Assembly (NCBI RefSeq): GCF_004022465.1
Contig: NZ_SAVA01000006.1
Location: 1-64,000, forward strand
Source of the DNA: Rhodobacter huangdaonensis
Lineage (GTDB): Bacteria > Pseudomonadota > Alphaproteobacteria > Rhodobacterales > Rhodobacteraceae
Length of the DNA stretch: 64,000 nucleotides
Direction: 5' to 3'
Part shown: positions 9,705 to 18,215 of the stretch, piece after piece
Layout of the letters: the number at the start of each line of letters is the position of its first letter
Position numbering within the stretch: position 1 is the stretch's first letter
Notes under the pieces: generated by a model
What the model was told of the DNA's origin: nothing
Seen by the model: only the letters and a program-made list of their open reading frames with translations
The model's database searches: none
Position numbers and translations under genes: made by a program

Positions 9705-11129
9705 TCACTTCATCCTCATCTTGCTCGGGTCGAAGACGATCTCGATCTGCTTCCACCAGCCGTATTTCTCGGCCGGCAGCGGGAAGCCGTCCGAGCCGCA
9801 GCGCACGATCGCGCGCCGCGCCGCCTCGAAGGCCTGCTTCGCCGCGGCTTCCGAACCGCCGGTGAAGCCCTTCATCTTGATCGACTTGACGTCCGGCTTG
9901 CCGTTCTGGCCCATGTCGACGAGCACCGTCACCGTGGTGCGCAGCGCCTCCGAGCTGAGCGCGCCGGTGTTCCAGCACGCCTTCACATCGACGATCAGCG
10001 CCTCTTTCTCGCCGGCGGTCACGGGCGGGCCGTTCTCGGCGATGCCGAGGCCGCCAGAGCCGGTGCCGGTTTCCGAAGTCATCGCCTCGGCGAGCGCGTC
10101 ATTGACCCCGCTCGCGCTGCCCGACTTGCCGGAGGTGCCCGATTTCGCCGGCGTGCCCGAGGCCTTGTCGCTGGCCTTGTCGCTCGTCTTGCCCGTGCCC
10201 TTGTCGCTCGCCTTGCCGGTGCCGCTGCCCGAGGTCTTGTCCGACGCCTTGTCGGCGGGCTTTGCTGCGGGCTTCGCCGCCGGCGCCTTGTCGGCGGGCT
10301 TGTCCGAGGCCTTGTCGGTCGCGCTGTCATTCGAGGCGGTCTTGGTCTCGGCGGGCTTCGTCTCGGCCGGGGCCGGAGCGGGCTTCGTCGGACGCGACTG
10401 CGGACGCGGCACGCTGGCCGGCGCCGAGGTCTTGGCGGGTTCCTCGACCGGCTTCGTCTCGGGCGTGATCTCGGTCGCGGCCTCCTTCGGCGCGGCCTCG
10501 GGCTTCGGCTTCTCGACCGGCTCGGGCTTCGGCGTCTCGGCAGGCTTCGTCTCGGCGACGGGCGCCTCGGCGACCTTGGCGTCGGGCTCGGGGGCGGGTG
10601 CCGGGGTCGGCGCGACCCGCGGCGCGGGCCTTGCCACCGGGCGCGGCGAGAAATCGGGCGAGGTGGTGTCCTGCGGCTCGACCACCGGCGGCATCATCGT
10701 CGGCGGCACCTCGACCACCTCGGCGGGCGGCGTCGGTTCCGCGACCGCGGTCATGTCGGGCTGCGGCTCGGGTGCCGGCGCGGGCTTCGAGGGCGGCACC
10801 GGCGAGGATTGCGGCGCGGGCGCCGGCGCCTCCTCGGCGGGCGCCGGGGCGGGCTCGGCCGCGGGGGCGGGTTCCGGCTGCGCCGGCGCCTCGGCACCGG
10901 CCTCGCCACCTGCCGGCACGGCGGGTTCGCTGTTCGCGCCCTGTTTCGGTGCGGCGGCGGCGATCGCGTCGAACTCGGCCTGCGAGATCACCGAGACCTG
11001 CGTCATCTGCACCTGTTCCTGCGGCTCCGGCGGGAACCAGTCGGTGCCAAAGATCGCCAGCAGAATCACCGCGATATGCAGTGCCGCCGAGACCTCCGTG
11101 CCGATCTTCTCTGCCCTGTCCATGCGCAT
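9705..11129 (-). CDS. tolA: cell envelope integrity protein TolA
   Basis: A 474-aa inner-membrane protein linking TolQR to the outer membrane. One N-terminal membrane helix (SAALHIAVILLAIFGTDWF, about residues 14-32) is followed by a very long Pro/Ala/Glu-rich stretch and then an Asp-Lys-Ala/Ser repeat zone (multiple ASDK units, about residues 265-335). The C-terminal TolA/TonB-like domain (about 370-470) carries VKACWNTGALSSEA and DVKSIKMKGFTGG. The middle differs from the helical KA-rich domain II of E. coli TolA and is probably disordered. tolR is six bases upstream. Confidence 0.9.
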   Translation of the reverse strand: MRMDRAEKIGTEVSAALHIAVILLAIFGTDWFPPEPQEQVQMTQVSVISQAEFDAIAAAAPKQGANSEPAVPAGGEAGAEAPAQPEPAPAAEPAPAPAEEAPAPAPQSSPVPPSKPAPAPEPQPDMTAVAEPTPPAEVVEVPPTMMPPVVEPQDTTSPDFSPRPVARPAPRVAPTPAPAPEPDAKVAEAPVAETKPAETPKPEPVEKPKPEAAPKEAATEITPETKPVEEPAKTSAPASVPRPQSRPTKPAPAPAETKPAETKTASNDSATDKASDKPADKAPAAKPAAKPADKASDKTSGSGTGKASDKGTGKTSDKASDKASGTPAKSGTSGKSGSASGVNDALAEAMTSETGTGSGGLGIAENGPPVTAGEKEALIVDVKACWNTGALSSEALRTTVTVLVDMGQNGKPDVKSIKMKGFTGGSEAAAKQAFEAARRAIVRCGSDGFPLPAEKYGWWKQIEIVFDPSKMRMK

Positions 11130-11135
11130 GGCGCG

Positions 11136-11621
11136 TCAGTTCCCCGAAGGCGCCTTGCCCGTCAGCGAGGGGCCGCCGGTGTCGGTGACCAGGATGATGT
11201 TGTTGAAGCCGCCGGCGTTCAGCGCCCCCATCACCTCGACGACGCGCGAATATTCGATGCCGCCATCGGCGCGCAGGTAGATCTTGTCGCTGTCGCGCTC
11301 CTGCGCGATGGCGTGCAGCCGGTCGACCAGCTCTGCCTCGGGCACCGTCGAGTTCATCAGCGACACCGTGCCATCAAGCTGCAGCGAGACCGTCAGCGGC
11401 TCTTCCTGCTCGGTCGGCACCGCCTTCGCCGCCGTCTTCGGCAGCTCGAGCGGCACGCCCACCGTCATCATCGGCGCCGCCACCATGAAGATGATGAGCA
11501 GAACCAGCATCACGTCGACCATCGGCGTGACGTTGATCTCGCCCATCACGGCATGCCGGCCCTTGCCCCCGCGCCGGCGGCGTCCGCTGCCACCGGCCTT
11601 CTTCATCACCCCCGCGCCCAT
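11136..11621 (-). CDS. tolR: Tol-Pal proton channel subunit TolR
   Basis: A 161-aa ExbD/TolR family protein. A basic Gly/Arg-rich cytoplasmic N-terminus precedes INVTPMVDVMLVLLIIFMVA, the single membrane helix with the conserved proton-carrying Asp. The periplasmic domain includes KIYLRADGGIEYSRVVEVM. With TolQ it uses the proton gradient to energise TolA. It sits three bases after tolQ. The 20-residue GGSGRRRRGGKGRH-like basic tract at the start is more arginine-rich than in enteric TolR. Confidence 0.96.
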   Translation of the reverse strand: MGAGVMKKAGGSGRRRRGGKGRHAVMGEINVTPMVDVMLVLLIIFMVAAPMMTVGVPLELPKTAAKAVPTEQEEPLTVSLQLDGTVSLMNSTVPEAELVDRLHAIAQERDSDKIYLRADGGIEYSRVVEVMGALNAGGFNNIILVTDTGGPSLTGKAPSGN

Positions 11622-11624
11622 GGC

Positions 11625-12320
11625 TCAGGCGTCCAGCTGGCGCGAAAGGATGGTGGCGAATTCGTCGGCGAAGGCCTCGTAGCCCGAGGTGATCTTGTCG
11701 GCATCGCCCGAAAGCTTGTTGTAGAAGATCACCGCCGGGATCGCGGCGATCAGGCCGATCGCGGTGGCGACGAGCGCCTCCGAGATCCCCGGCGCCACGA
11801 CGGCAAGCGAGGTGTTCTGCGAGATCGCGATCTCCTCGAAGGCGACCTTGATCCCCCAGACCGTGCCGAACAGACCGATGAAGGGCGAGGTCGAGCCCAC
11901 CGTGGCGAGGAAGCTGAGCCCCGAGTTCAGGTTTTCGGCCTCCTTCGCGATCGCCACATCCATCGAGCGGTCGATACGCGCCTGTGCGCCGGCGATCAGC
12001 TCACCGTCATGGCGGTGCGAGCGTCGCCATTCGAGCATGCCGGCGGCGAAGATGCGCTGGCTCGCGCCCTCGGGCGAAGGCCCGATCTGGTCGAAGAGCT
12101 CGTCGAGCGGCTCGCCCGACCAGAAGGCGCGATCGAAGGCATCGGCCTCGGCCCGCGCGGCGCGGAAGGTGATGAATTTCCGGATGATGATCGACCACGA
12201 CCAGAAGCTGGCCATGGTGAGCATGAGCATCACAAGTTTCACAGTCAGCGATGCGCGCAGGAAAAGTGCAAGCAGCGAGAAATCAATCTCCTGCCCCATC
12301 GCAAGGGTTTGTTGATCCAT
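11625..12320 (-). CDS. tolQ: Tol-Pal proton channel subunit TolQ
   Basis: A 231-aa MotA/TolQ/ExbB family membrane protein. Three membrane segments are visible: about residues 20-45 (ASLTVKLVMLMLTMASFWSW), about 140-165 (TVGSTSPFIGLFGTVWGI) and about 180-205 (ALVATAIGLIAAIPAVIFYNKL). The conserved TxPFIGLFGTVWGI and EALVATAIGLxxAIPA motifs are intact. It forms the proton-conducting complex with TolR. ybgC lies 163 bases upstream, a gap long enough for an internal promoter. Confidence 0.97.
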   Translation of the reverse strand: MDQQTLAMGQEIDFSLLALFLRASLTVKLVMLMLTMASFWSWSIIIRKFITFRAARAEADAFDRAFWSGEPLDELFDQIGPSPEGASQRIFAAGMLEWRRSHRHDGELIAGAQARIDRSMDVAIAKEAENLNSGLSFLATVGSTSPFIGLFGTVWGIKVAFEEIAISQNTSLAVVAPGISEALVATAIGLIAAIPAVIFYNKLSGDADKITSGYEAFADEFATILSRQLDA

Positions 12321-12483
12321 AATCGTGCCTTTAGGCGTTCACTGCTCTCGGTCGAAGCCGTTTCACGGCTCTCTTAACAGTGATTCTATCCGAGGATCAG
12401 GGGGAGCGCCATAACATCTGCGTCATCGCGTCACGGCTGGTGCCGCATTGCAGCAGATGCAGGGCTCCTCCCCCTGCCCCGGC

Positions 12484-12885
12484 TCAGTGCAGCGAGGGCA
12501 CGAGGCGCTGGCGCAGCGCGGCGGGCAGGCGCGCGGGCGCGCCGGTCTCGCTCAGGCACACGATCGTCACCGCGGCGGCAAAGAGCTTCTCGCCCGCCCG
12601 CCACACCGCCTGCTCGAGGATGAGTCGGGCGCCCGCCACCGCGGACAGCTCGGTCGTCACCGTGAGCTCGTCGTCGAACTTCGCCGGACGCAGGTAATCC
12701 GCCTCGACCCGGCGCACCGCGAAGACAAGGCCGTGATCGCGCTTCAGCGCGACCTGATCGATGCCGAGGCTGCGCACCCATTCGGTGCGTCCGCGCTCGA
12801 TGAACTTCAGGTAATTCGCGTAATAGACGATGCCGGCAAGGTCGGTGTCCTCGTAATAGACCCGGACCGGGAAGTCATGCGTCAT
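12484..12885 (-). CDS. ybgC: acyl-CoA thioesterase YbgC (tol-pal associated)
   Basis: A 133-aa hot-dog fold thioesterase, the usual first gene of tol-pal operons. The active-site region VYYEDTDLAGIVYYANYLKF matches YbgC with the catalytic Asp in EDTD. The His of the usual GVVYHANY is Tyr here. The basic segment ERGRTEWVRSLG follows. Members hydrolyse acyl-CoA esters in the cytosol and may act in phospholipid metabolism. The start overlaps the end of the preceding 219-aa gene by four bases (ATGA). Confidence 0.93.
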   Translation of the reverse strand: MTHDFPVRVYYEDTDLAGIVYYANYLKFIERGRTEWVRSLGIDQVALKRDHGLVFAVRRVEADYLRPAKFDDELTVTTELSAVAGARLILEQAVWRAGEKLFAAAVTIVCLSETGAPARLPAALRQRLVPSLH

Positions 12886-13541
12886 GCCGTGCCCTCCGGC
12901 CGCGGCGCGGCCAGCCGGGCCGCAAGCCGCAGCGCATGGCTCGCGTCATCGGCGACGGCGGGCAGCACCGGGTCATAGGCCGCGCGGATCAGCGCCGCCA
13001 CCTCCGGGCGCATCACCGCCACACCGCGCGCCGAGGCAAGCGGCGGATGGCCGGCAAAGGCCGTCTCGCCCCAGAGCAGGATCATCTGCACCGCCTGGCT
13101 CAGCGCGATCGTCTCGGCCGGCACCTCGTCGAGCGCCGCATCCATCCGCACGAAGGCAAAGCAGGCCCGGATCGCCCCCGCGGCATCGAAGCGGAAGACC
13201 CGGTACTGGTTCGCCCCCGCGCTCTCGAGCCGGGCAACGAGATCGCCGAGCCCCTCGATCATCCGGTCGAGGTTCGGCACTTCGAGAAGCTCCTGCCACT
13301 CGCGGAAGAAGAAGATCATCAGGTTCGCGCCAAGCTCGGGATCGGTCTCGGCCATCTGGTGGCCGGCAAGCGTCACCACCGCCTCGGCCGCGCCCTTCAC
13401 CGTGGCAAGCGTCGCCGCATCGACGCCGAAGACCACCGGCACCACCGGCCGCCCCCAGCGGGCAAAGAGATAGTTCCCGCCCGCGCGCGTGAACATCGCC
13501 CTGATGTCATCGGCTTTCGGCATCCCCGTCTCGTCGCTCAT
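12882..13541 (-). CDS. conserved protein of unknown function
   Basis: A 219-aa soluble protein starting MSDETGMPKADDIRAMF. No named domain is recognised. It has no signal peptide or membrane segment, and its sequence alternates hydrophobic and acidic helices with a conserved-looking core (FFFREWQELLEVPNLDRMI, YRVFRFDAAGAIRACFAFV). The start at 13541 is preferred; the open frame further upstream only reads through the intergenic repeat. Its four-base overlap with ybgC suggests co-expression with the Tol-Pal system, but no direct role can be deduced. Confidence 0.75.
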   Translation of the reverse strand: MSDETGMPKADDIRAMFTRAGGNYLFARWGRPVVPVVFGVDAATLATVKGAAEAVVTLAGHQMAETDPELGANLMIFFFREWQELLEVPNLDRMIEGLGDLVARLESAGANQYRVFRFDAAGAIRACFAFVRMDAALDEVPAETIALSQAVQMILLWGETAFAGHPPLASARGVAVMRPEVAALIRAAYDPVLPAVADDASHALRLAARLAAPRPEGTA

Positions 13542-13605
13542 CGGCCCCTCCGCAAATCGGCGCCACCCTAGGCTATCGGCCGGGCAAGGAAAAGGCCGGG
13601 CAAAA

Positions 13606-13744
13606 GGGGGCGCTGCCCCCTCGGGCTTCGCCCTCACCCCCGGGATATTTGGTGCGATTGGAAGAGCAAGCGCGGTCCCGGCTTCCAATTGCCGCAAATA
13701 TCCCGGGGGTGAATTGGCGCAGCCAAGAGGGGGCAGCGCCCCCA
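13606..13744. repeat. palindromic intergenic repeat, family A copy 1
   Basis: A long imperfect inverted repeat between divergent genes. Its outer arms are small GC hairpins (GGGGGCGCTGCCCCC and GGGGGCAGCGCCCCC), and its inner arms are CCCCCGGGATATTT and AAATATCCCGGGGG. The pair ATTGGAAG and CTTCCAATTG surrounds the centre. A second copy with the same order lies at 23606-23716. It resembles REP/BIME-type bacterial interspersed elements and could also end transcription in both directions. Spurious reading frames across it have no coding support. Confidence 0.85.
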
Positions 13745-13752
13745 ACCGGCGC

Positions 13753-13781
13753 TTGCCGCGCGCGCAAGCGCCGCCTATAAG
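13753..13781 (+). promoter_or_regulatory. sigma-70-type promoter upstream of ileS
   Basis: TTGCCG at 13753-13758 and TATAAG at 13776-13781 are separated by exactly 17 bases. Transcription would begin about seven bases later, at or next to the ATG at 13789. It is the only strong promoter-like pair seen between the divergent 219-aa gene and ileS. Confidence 0.6.
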
Positions 13782-13788
13782 GCGCGCC

Positions 13789-13839
13789 ATGACCCGGCTT
13801 GCGCACATCCTTCGTCGAATTACCGGCCCGGCGCTCTGA
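13789..13839 (+). CDS. possible 16-residue leader peptide before ileS
   Basis: A short frame reads MTRLAHILRRITGPAL and stops at 13837-13839. The ATG coincides with the predicted transcription start, so it would be a leaderless message. It contains two Ile, three Leu and three Arg codons. The palindrome CTGACGCGTCAG covers its stop codon, and a terminator-like hairpin follows at 13873-13891. This arrangement hints at attenuation of ileS, but the Ile codons are not consecutive. Translation is unproven. Confidence 0.3.
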   Translation: MTRLAHILRRITGPAL

Positions 13840-13872
13840 CGCGTCAGGGTGGCCGGGACTGCTGCAAGCCGC

Positions 13873-13891
13873 GGGCGCGGGCTGCGCGCCC
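13873..13891 (+). terminator. hairpin in the ileS leader (possible attenuator)
   Basis: A perfect seven-pair stem GGGCGCG / CGCGCCC closes a five-base loop. It is followed by CTCTTCCTT, pyrimidine-rich but not a pure T run. It lies 31 bases before the ileS ATG, between the putative leader peptide and the ribosome site GAGG. It could be an attenuator or simply a GC-rich structure. Confidence 0.35.
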
Positions 13892-13921
13892 CTCTTCCTT
13901 CAAGCCGAGGACATTCTTCCG

Positions 13922-16828
13922 ATGTGCGCTGACACGCCCGAAACCACCGTCGACTATCGCGACACCGTCTTCCTGCCCGAAACCGAGTTCCAGATGCGCG
14001 CCGGCCTGCCCGCGCGCGAGCCCGAATGGCTGGCCCGCTGGGAGCGCCTGGCGATCTACGACCAGCTGCGCGAAAAGGGCCGCGACGATGCGCGCCCCTC
14101 TTTCGTGCTGCATGACGGCCCGCCCTATGCCAACGGCCACCTGCACATCGGCCACGCGCTGAACAAGACGATCAAGGACATCATCGTGCGCAGCCATCAG
14201 ATGATGGGCCACGACAGCCGATATGTGCCGGGCTGGGACTGCCACGGCCTGCCGATCGAATGGAAGATCGAGGAGCAGTATCGCGCCAAGGGGCTGAACA
14301 AGGACGACGTCGACACCGTGACCTTCCGCCAGGAATGCCGCAAGTTCGCCGAGAACTGGGTCACCGTGCAGCGCGAGGAATTCAAGCGCCTCGGCGTGAC
14401 CGGGAACTGGGCCAATCCCTATCTGACGATGGATTTCCATGCCGAGGCGGTGATCGCCGAGGAGTTCATGAAATTCCTGATGAACGGCACGCTCTATCAG
14501 GGCTCGAAGCCGGTGATGTGGTCGCCGGTCGAGAAGACCGCGCTCGCCGAGGCCGAGGTCGAGTATCACGACCACACCTCGCACACGATCTGGGTGCGGT
14601 TCCGCCCGGTTGCGGGGCTTGACGGGGCGGCGGTGGTGATCTGGACCACCACCCCCTGGACGATCCCGCAAAACCGCGCGGTCGCCTACAACCCGGGCAT
14701 CGCCTACGGGATGTATCGCGTCGATACCGTCGACGAGAAATCGACCGCGCTTGCGGGCGAGCTGCTGGTGCTGGCCGATGCGCTGGCCGAAGCCGTGATG
14801 ACCGCGGCGAAGGTGACGGGCTTCACCCGGCTGCGCGACGTCGCGACCTCCGAGTTCGAGGGCGCGGTGCTGAAGCACCCCTATGCCGGGCTCGAGGAGG
14901 CGAAGGGCGAGTGGGATTATGACGTGCCGATGCTGCCCGGCGATCACGTCACCGAGGACGCCGGCACCGGTTTCGTCCACACCGCGCCCTCGCACGGCGA
15001 CGACGACTATCAGCTCGGCGTGAAGTTCAAGCTGCCGATGACCTATAATGTCGAGGCCGACGGTAGCTATCGCACCGACCTGCCGATCTTCGGCGGCCAG
15101 GCGATCCTGGACCAGGACGGCAAGGAAGGCCCGGCGAACGTGTCGAACATCAAGCAGCTCGCCTGGGCCGGCGCGCTGCTCGCGAAGGGCAAGATCAAGC
15201 ACTCCTACCCGCATTCCTGGCGTTCGAAGGCGCCGGTGATCTATCGCAACACGCCGCAGTGGTTTGCCGCGATCGACCACAAACTCGACGACGGCATGGG
15301 CACCTATGGCGATACCATCCGCGCCCGCGCCCTGCGCTCGATCGAGGAGCTGGTGAAGTTCACCCCGGTCTCCGGCCGCAACCGCCTGCACTCGATGATC
15401 AAGCACCGGCCGGACTGGGTGCTGTCGCGCCAGCGCGCCTGGGGCGTGCCGCTCACCTGCTTCACCAAGAAGGGCGCGAAGCCCACCGACGCCGATTTCC
15501 TGCTGCGCAATGCCGAGGTCAACGCCCGGATCGCCGCCGCCTTCGAGACGGACGGGGCGGATGTCTGGTATGTGCAAGGATTCAAGGAAAAACTGCTCGC
15601 GGGCATCGTCGATCCGTCGGATTATGAACAGGTCTTCGACGTGCTCGACGTCTGGTTCGATAGCGGGTCGACGCATGCCTTCGTGCTGCGCGACCGTCCG
15701 GACGGCACCAAGGACGGCATCGCCGACGTCTACATGGAAGGCACCGACCAGCACCGCGGCTGGTTCCATTCCTCGCTGCTGCAGGGCTCGGCCACGATCG
15801 GCCGCGCGCCCTATCGCAACGTGGTGACGCATGGCTTCACGCTCGACGAGAAGGGCATGAAGATGTCCAAGTCGATCGGCAACACCGTCGCGCCGCAGGA
15901 GGTGATCGACGAATACGGCGCCGACATCCTGCGGCTGTGGGTGGCGCAGGCGGATTACACCACCGACCAGCGCATCGGGCCGAAGATCCTGAAGGGCACT
16001 GCGGACAGCTATCGGCGCCTGCGCAACACGCTGCGCTTCATGCTGGGCGCGCTGAAGGACTTCGACGAGGCCGAGCGCGTGGCCGTGGCCGAGATGCCCG
16101 AGCTCGAGCGCTGGATGCTGCACCGTCTGGCCGAACTCGATGCCGAAGTGCACGCCAACTACCGCGCCTTCAACTTCTCGGGCGTGTTCCAGGTGCTGTT
16201 CAACTTCTGCACCGTCGACCTCTCGGCGTTCTGGTTCGACGTGCGCAAGGACGCGCTTTACTGCGACGCGCCCGACAGCCTGCGCCGGCGCGCGGTGCGC
16301 ACGGTGATGGACCTGCTGTTCTACCGGCTCAGCACCTGGCTTGCGCCGATCCTGCCCTTCACCATGGAGGACGTCTGGCTCAGCCGCTTCCCGTCCGAGG
16401 ATGGCTCGGTGCATCTGCAGGACTTCCCGGCGACGCCCGCCGACTGGAAGGACGAGGCGCTCGCGCAGAAATGGGAGGGCATCCGCCGTGCCCGCCGTGC
16501 GGTCACCGCCGCCCTCGAGGTGCAGCGTGCCGCCAAGGTGATCGGCGCCTCGCTCGAGGCGGCGCCGGTGGTGCATGTCGAGGACGAGAGCCTCGCCGCG
16601 GCGCTGCGCTCGGTCCGCTTCGATGACCTGTGCATCACCTCGGCGCTGACCGTGACCACCGATCCGGCGCCGAACGAGGCCTTCCGCCTGCCCGAGGTTC
16701 CGGGCGTCGCGGTGGTCTTCGAGACCGCCGAGGGCGAGAAATGCCAGCGCTGCTGGAAGATCCTGCCCGACGTCGGCACCCATGCGCATGCCCATACCTG
16801 CAAGCGCTGCGACGCCGCGCTCGGCTGA
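13922..16828 (+). CDS. ileS: isoleucyl-tRNA synthetase
   Basis: A 968-aa class I synthetase charging tRNA-Ile. The start MCADTPETTVDYRDTVFLPETEF is chosen for its GAGG site and family-typical beginning. HIGH appears as HLHIGHALNK near residue 76, and KMSKS as MKMSKSIGN near 647. The editing domain contains WTTTPWTIPQNRAV. A C-terminal zinc finger has CQRCWK and CKRCDAAL. The protein is full length and of the bacterial IleS1-like type. A rho-independent terminator follows 24 bases after the stop. Confidence 0.97.
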   Translation: MCADTPETTVDYRDTVFLPETEFQMRAGLPAREPEWLARWERLAIYDQLREKGRDDARPSFVLHDGPPYANGHLHIGHALNKTIKDIIVRSHQMMGHDSRYVPGWDCHGLPIEWKIEEQYRAKGLNKDDVDTVTFRQECRKFAENWVTVQREEFKRLGVTGNWANPYLTMDFHAEAVIAEEFMKFLMNGTLYQGSKPVMWSPVEKTALAEAEVEYHDHTSHTIWVRFRPVAGLDGAAVVIWTTTPWTIPQNRAVAYNPGIAYGMYRVDTVDEKSTALAGELLVLADALAEAVMTAAKVTGFTRLRDVATSEFEGAVLKHPYAGLEEAKGEWDYDVPMLPGDHVTEDAGTGFVHTAPSHGDDDYQLGVKFKLPMTYNVEADGSYRTDLPIFGGQAILDQDGKEGPANVSNIKQLAWAGALLAKGKIKHSYPHSWRSKAPVIYRNTPQWFAAIDHKLDDGMGTYGDTIRARALRSIEELVKFTPVSGRNRLHSMIKHRPDWVLSRQRAWGVPLTCFTKKGAKPTDADFLLRNAEVNARIAAAFETDGADVWYVQGFKEKLLAGIVDPSDYEQVFDVLDVWFDSGSTHAFVLRDRPDGTKDGIADVYMEGTDQHRGWFHSSLLQGSATIGRAPYRNVVTHGFTLDEKGMKMSKSIGNTVAPQEVIDEYGADILRLWVAQADYTTDQRIGPKILKGTADSYRRLRNTLRFMLGALKDFDEAERVAVAEMPELERWMLHRLAELDAEVHANYRAFNFSGVFQVLFNFCTVDLSAFWFDVRKDALYCDAPDSLRRRAVRTVMDLLFYRLSTWLAPILPFTMEDVWLSRFPSEDGSVHLQDFPATPADWKDEALAQKWEGIRRARRAVTAALEVQRAAKVIGASLEAAPVVHVEDESLAAALRSVRFDDLCITSALTVTTDPAPNEAFRLPEVPGVAVVFETAEGEKCQRCWKILPDVGTHAHAHTCKRCDAALG

Positions 16829-16852
16829 ACCGCGCCCGTATCCAGCAGTCGA

Positions 16853-16878
16853 AGGGCGCCCCATCCGGGCGCCCTTTT
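16853..16878 (+). terminator. rho-independent terminator of ileS
   Basis: AGGGCGCC (16853-16860) pairs with GGCGCCCT (16868-16875) across a seven-base loop and ends in TTTT. It separates ileS from the SRP RNA promoter. Confidence 0.8.
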
Positions 16879-16917
16879 GCATTCCGCCAAAGCCCTTCGT
16901 TCTGTGCAAGGCCGGGG

Positions 16918-16946
16918 TTGCGAATCCGGCGCGGCTTGCCTATATC
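16918..16946 (+). promoter_or_regulatory. promoter of the SRP RNA gene
   Basis: TTGCGA (16918-16923) and TATATC (16941-16946) are separated by 17 bases, and the RNA begins about eight bases downstream. Position and spacing fit a constitutive sigma-70 promoter. Confidence 0.65.
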
Positions 16947-16953
16947 ACCGCTT

Positions 16954-17047
16954 GAGAGGTTGGCGCGGGCGAGCGCCTCGCCAACCCGGTCAGGTCCGGA
17001 AGGAAGCAGCCGCAACGAGCCCCGCTTGGGTCGATGTCCAGCCTCTC
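16954..17047 (+). ncRNA. ffs: signal recognition particle RNA (4.5S type)
   Basis: The conserved SRP domain IV core GGTCAGGTCCGGAAGGAAGC is present, with the GGAA tetraloop and the asymmetric internal loop that binds Ffh. The 5' end GAGAGGTTGG can pair with CCAGCCTCTC at the 3' end, giving the hairpin of a short bacterial SRP RNA of about 94 nt. It targets membrane proteins co-translationally with Ffh. Ends are set by the terminal pairing and are approximate. Linkage to dnaX-ybaB-recR nearby is common in bacteria. Confidence 0.93.
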
Positions 17048-17157
17048 ACCCCTCCCCCCTCCGAAACGGTTGATCCGAAAAGCCTTTCCGGGCTTGCGCC
17101 TGCCGTGACGATTCAGCCTTTGCCTCGGCGCGGGGGCGGTGCGATGCTTGCCCCATC

Positions 17158-18078
17158 ATGCGCATCGCGACCTTCAACCTTCAGAACCTGAAACTGCTGA
17201 AATCCGCAGGAGAACCGCAGCTGCACGGGGCATGGGACAGCGACGACCCCGAGGAGTCCGGCCTCGATGCGATTGACCGGCGGCTGACGGCCGAGGTGCT
17301 GGCAAAGATCGACGCCGATCTTCTGGCGCTGCAGGAGGTCTATGATCTTGCGACCCTCGAGGCCTTTCATCAGCGCTGCATGATCCCCGCCGGGCTGCGC
17401 CCCTATCCCGAGCGGATCTGCCTGCCCGGCAATGACGGCCGCGGCCTTGATCTTGCGCTCCTTTCGCGCCGGCCGCTTGCCGAGCTGCGCAGCCACGCGG
17501 CGCTGACGCTGAAAGATCTCGACATTGCCCCGCCGCCGGGCGTCGATCCGCTCGCCCCGGTCTTCCGCCGCGATTGCCTGATGGCGACGGTGGGGTGGAT
17601 CACCCTGTTCCTGTGCCATTTCAAGTCGCCCTACCCCGACGTCACCGCAGCCTGGACCACGCGCCGGCTCGAGGCGCTGGCGGTGCGGCGGCTGATCGCG
17701 CGCTATTTCGAGGTGCCCGCGGCAGGCCTGTGGCTGATCGTCGGCGATCTGAACGAGCCGCACGGCGCCCTGCCCGGCACCGAGCGCGCCATCGCGCCCT
17801 TGGAGAACGGCTTCACCGTCGACCTGATGGAGCGCCTGCCCGAACCCGAGCGCTGGACCTATTTCGACGTGCATTCGGGGCGCTACGATTGCCCCGATGC
17901 CCTCCTTGCCTCGCCGGCCCTTGCACAGGCGTTTCCGCGCGCGGCCCCGGTCATCCTGCGCGCCGGGCTGGGCCGCGAGGCGCGGCGAGACACCGGCGCC
18001 CGGCTTGCGGGCGTCGGCGCGCACCGGCCGCATGCGAGCGACCATGCCGCGGTGATGATCGACCTGCCGGGCCTGTGA
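17158..18078 (+). CDS. endonuclease/exonuclease/phosphatase family protein
   Basis: A 306-aa protein of the DNase I-like EEP fold. Signature pieces are MRIATFNLQNL at the start, DLLALQEVYDL (metal-binding Glu), GDLNEP near residue 198, and the C-terminal catalytic SDHAAVMIDL. The fold uses a divalent metal to cleave phosphodiesters in nucleic acids, lipids or small molecules; the substrate here is unknown. No signal peptide is evident. It begins 110 bases after the SRP RNA and stands alone. Confidence 0.85.
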   Translation: MRIATFNLQNLKLLKSAGEPQLHGAWDSDDPEESGLDAIDRRLTAEVLAKIDADLLALQEVYDLATLEAFHQRCMIPAGLRPYPERICLPGNDGRGLDLALLSRRPLAELRSHAALTLKDLDIAPPPGVDPLAPVFRRDCLMATVGWITLFLCHFKSPYPDVTAAWTTRRLEALAVRRLIARYFEVPAAGLWLIVGDLNEPHGALPGTERAIAPLENGFTVDLMERLPEPERWTYFDVHSGRYDCPDALLASPALAQAFPRAAPVILRAGLGREARRDTGARLAGVGAHRPHASDHAAVMIDLPGL

Positions 18079-18215
18079 CGGGCCGGGCCGGTGACGCCCG
18101 CGGATTGCGCGGCAGACCGCCACCGCCGGCCCGCATCTCTTGGCGCGACTCGCGCGCTCTGGTATTCTTGCCGCCAACGAGGGCGAAACGCCCCGGGCAG
18201 AGAAGCAGGCACATC

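Noticed and set aside
9582..12377. 931-codon plus-strand frame opposite tolA, tolR and tolQ
   Set aside because: Arg/Gly/Leu-rich shadow of the tol genes; no start site or family.
13573..13806. short frames across repeat A (13606-13744) that read PGIF-AIG-like text
   Set aside because: The text recurs at the second repeat copy (23606-23716) simply since the DNA repeats; not a protein family.
13789..13921. T-box riboswitch before ileS
   Set aside because: No T-box sequence or specifier stem is seen, and the leader is too short; only a leader-peptide reading remains.
13844..16909. 1021-codon minus-strand frame opposite ileS
   Set aside because: Exact antisense of a clear ileS; composition is low-complexity and the frame matches no family.
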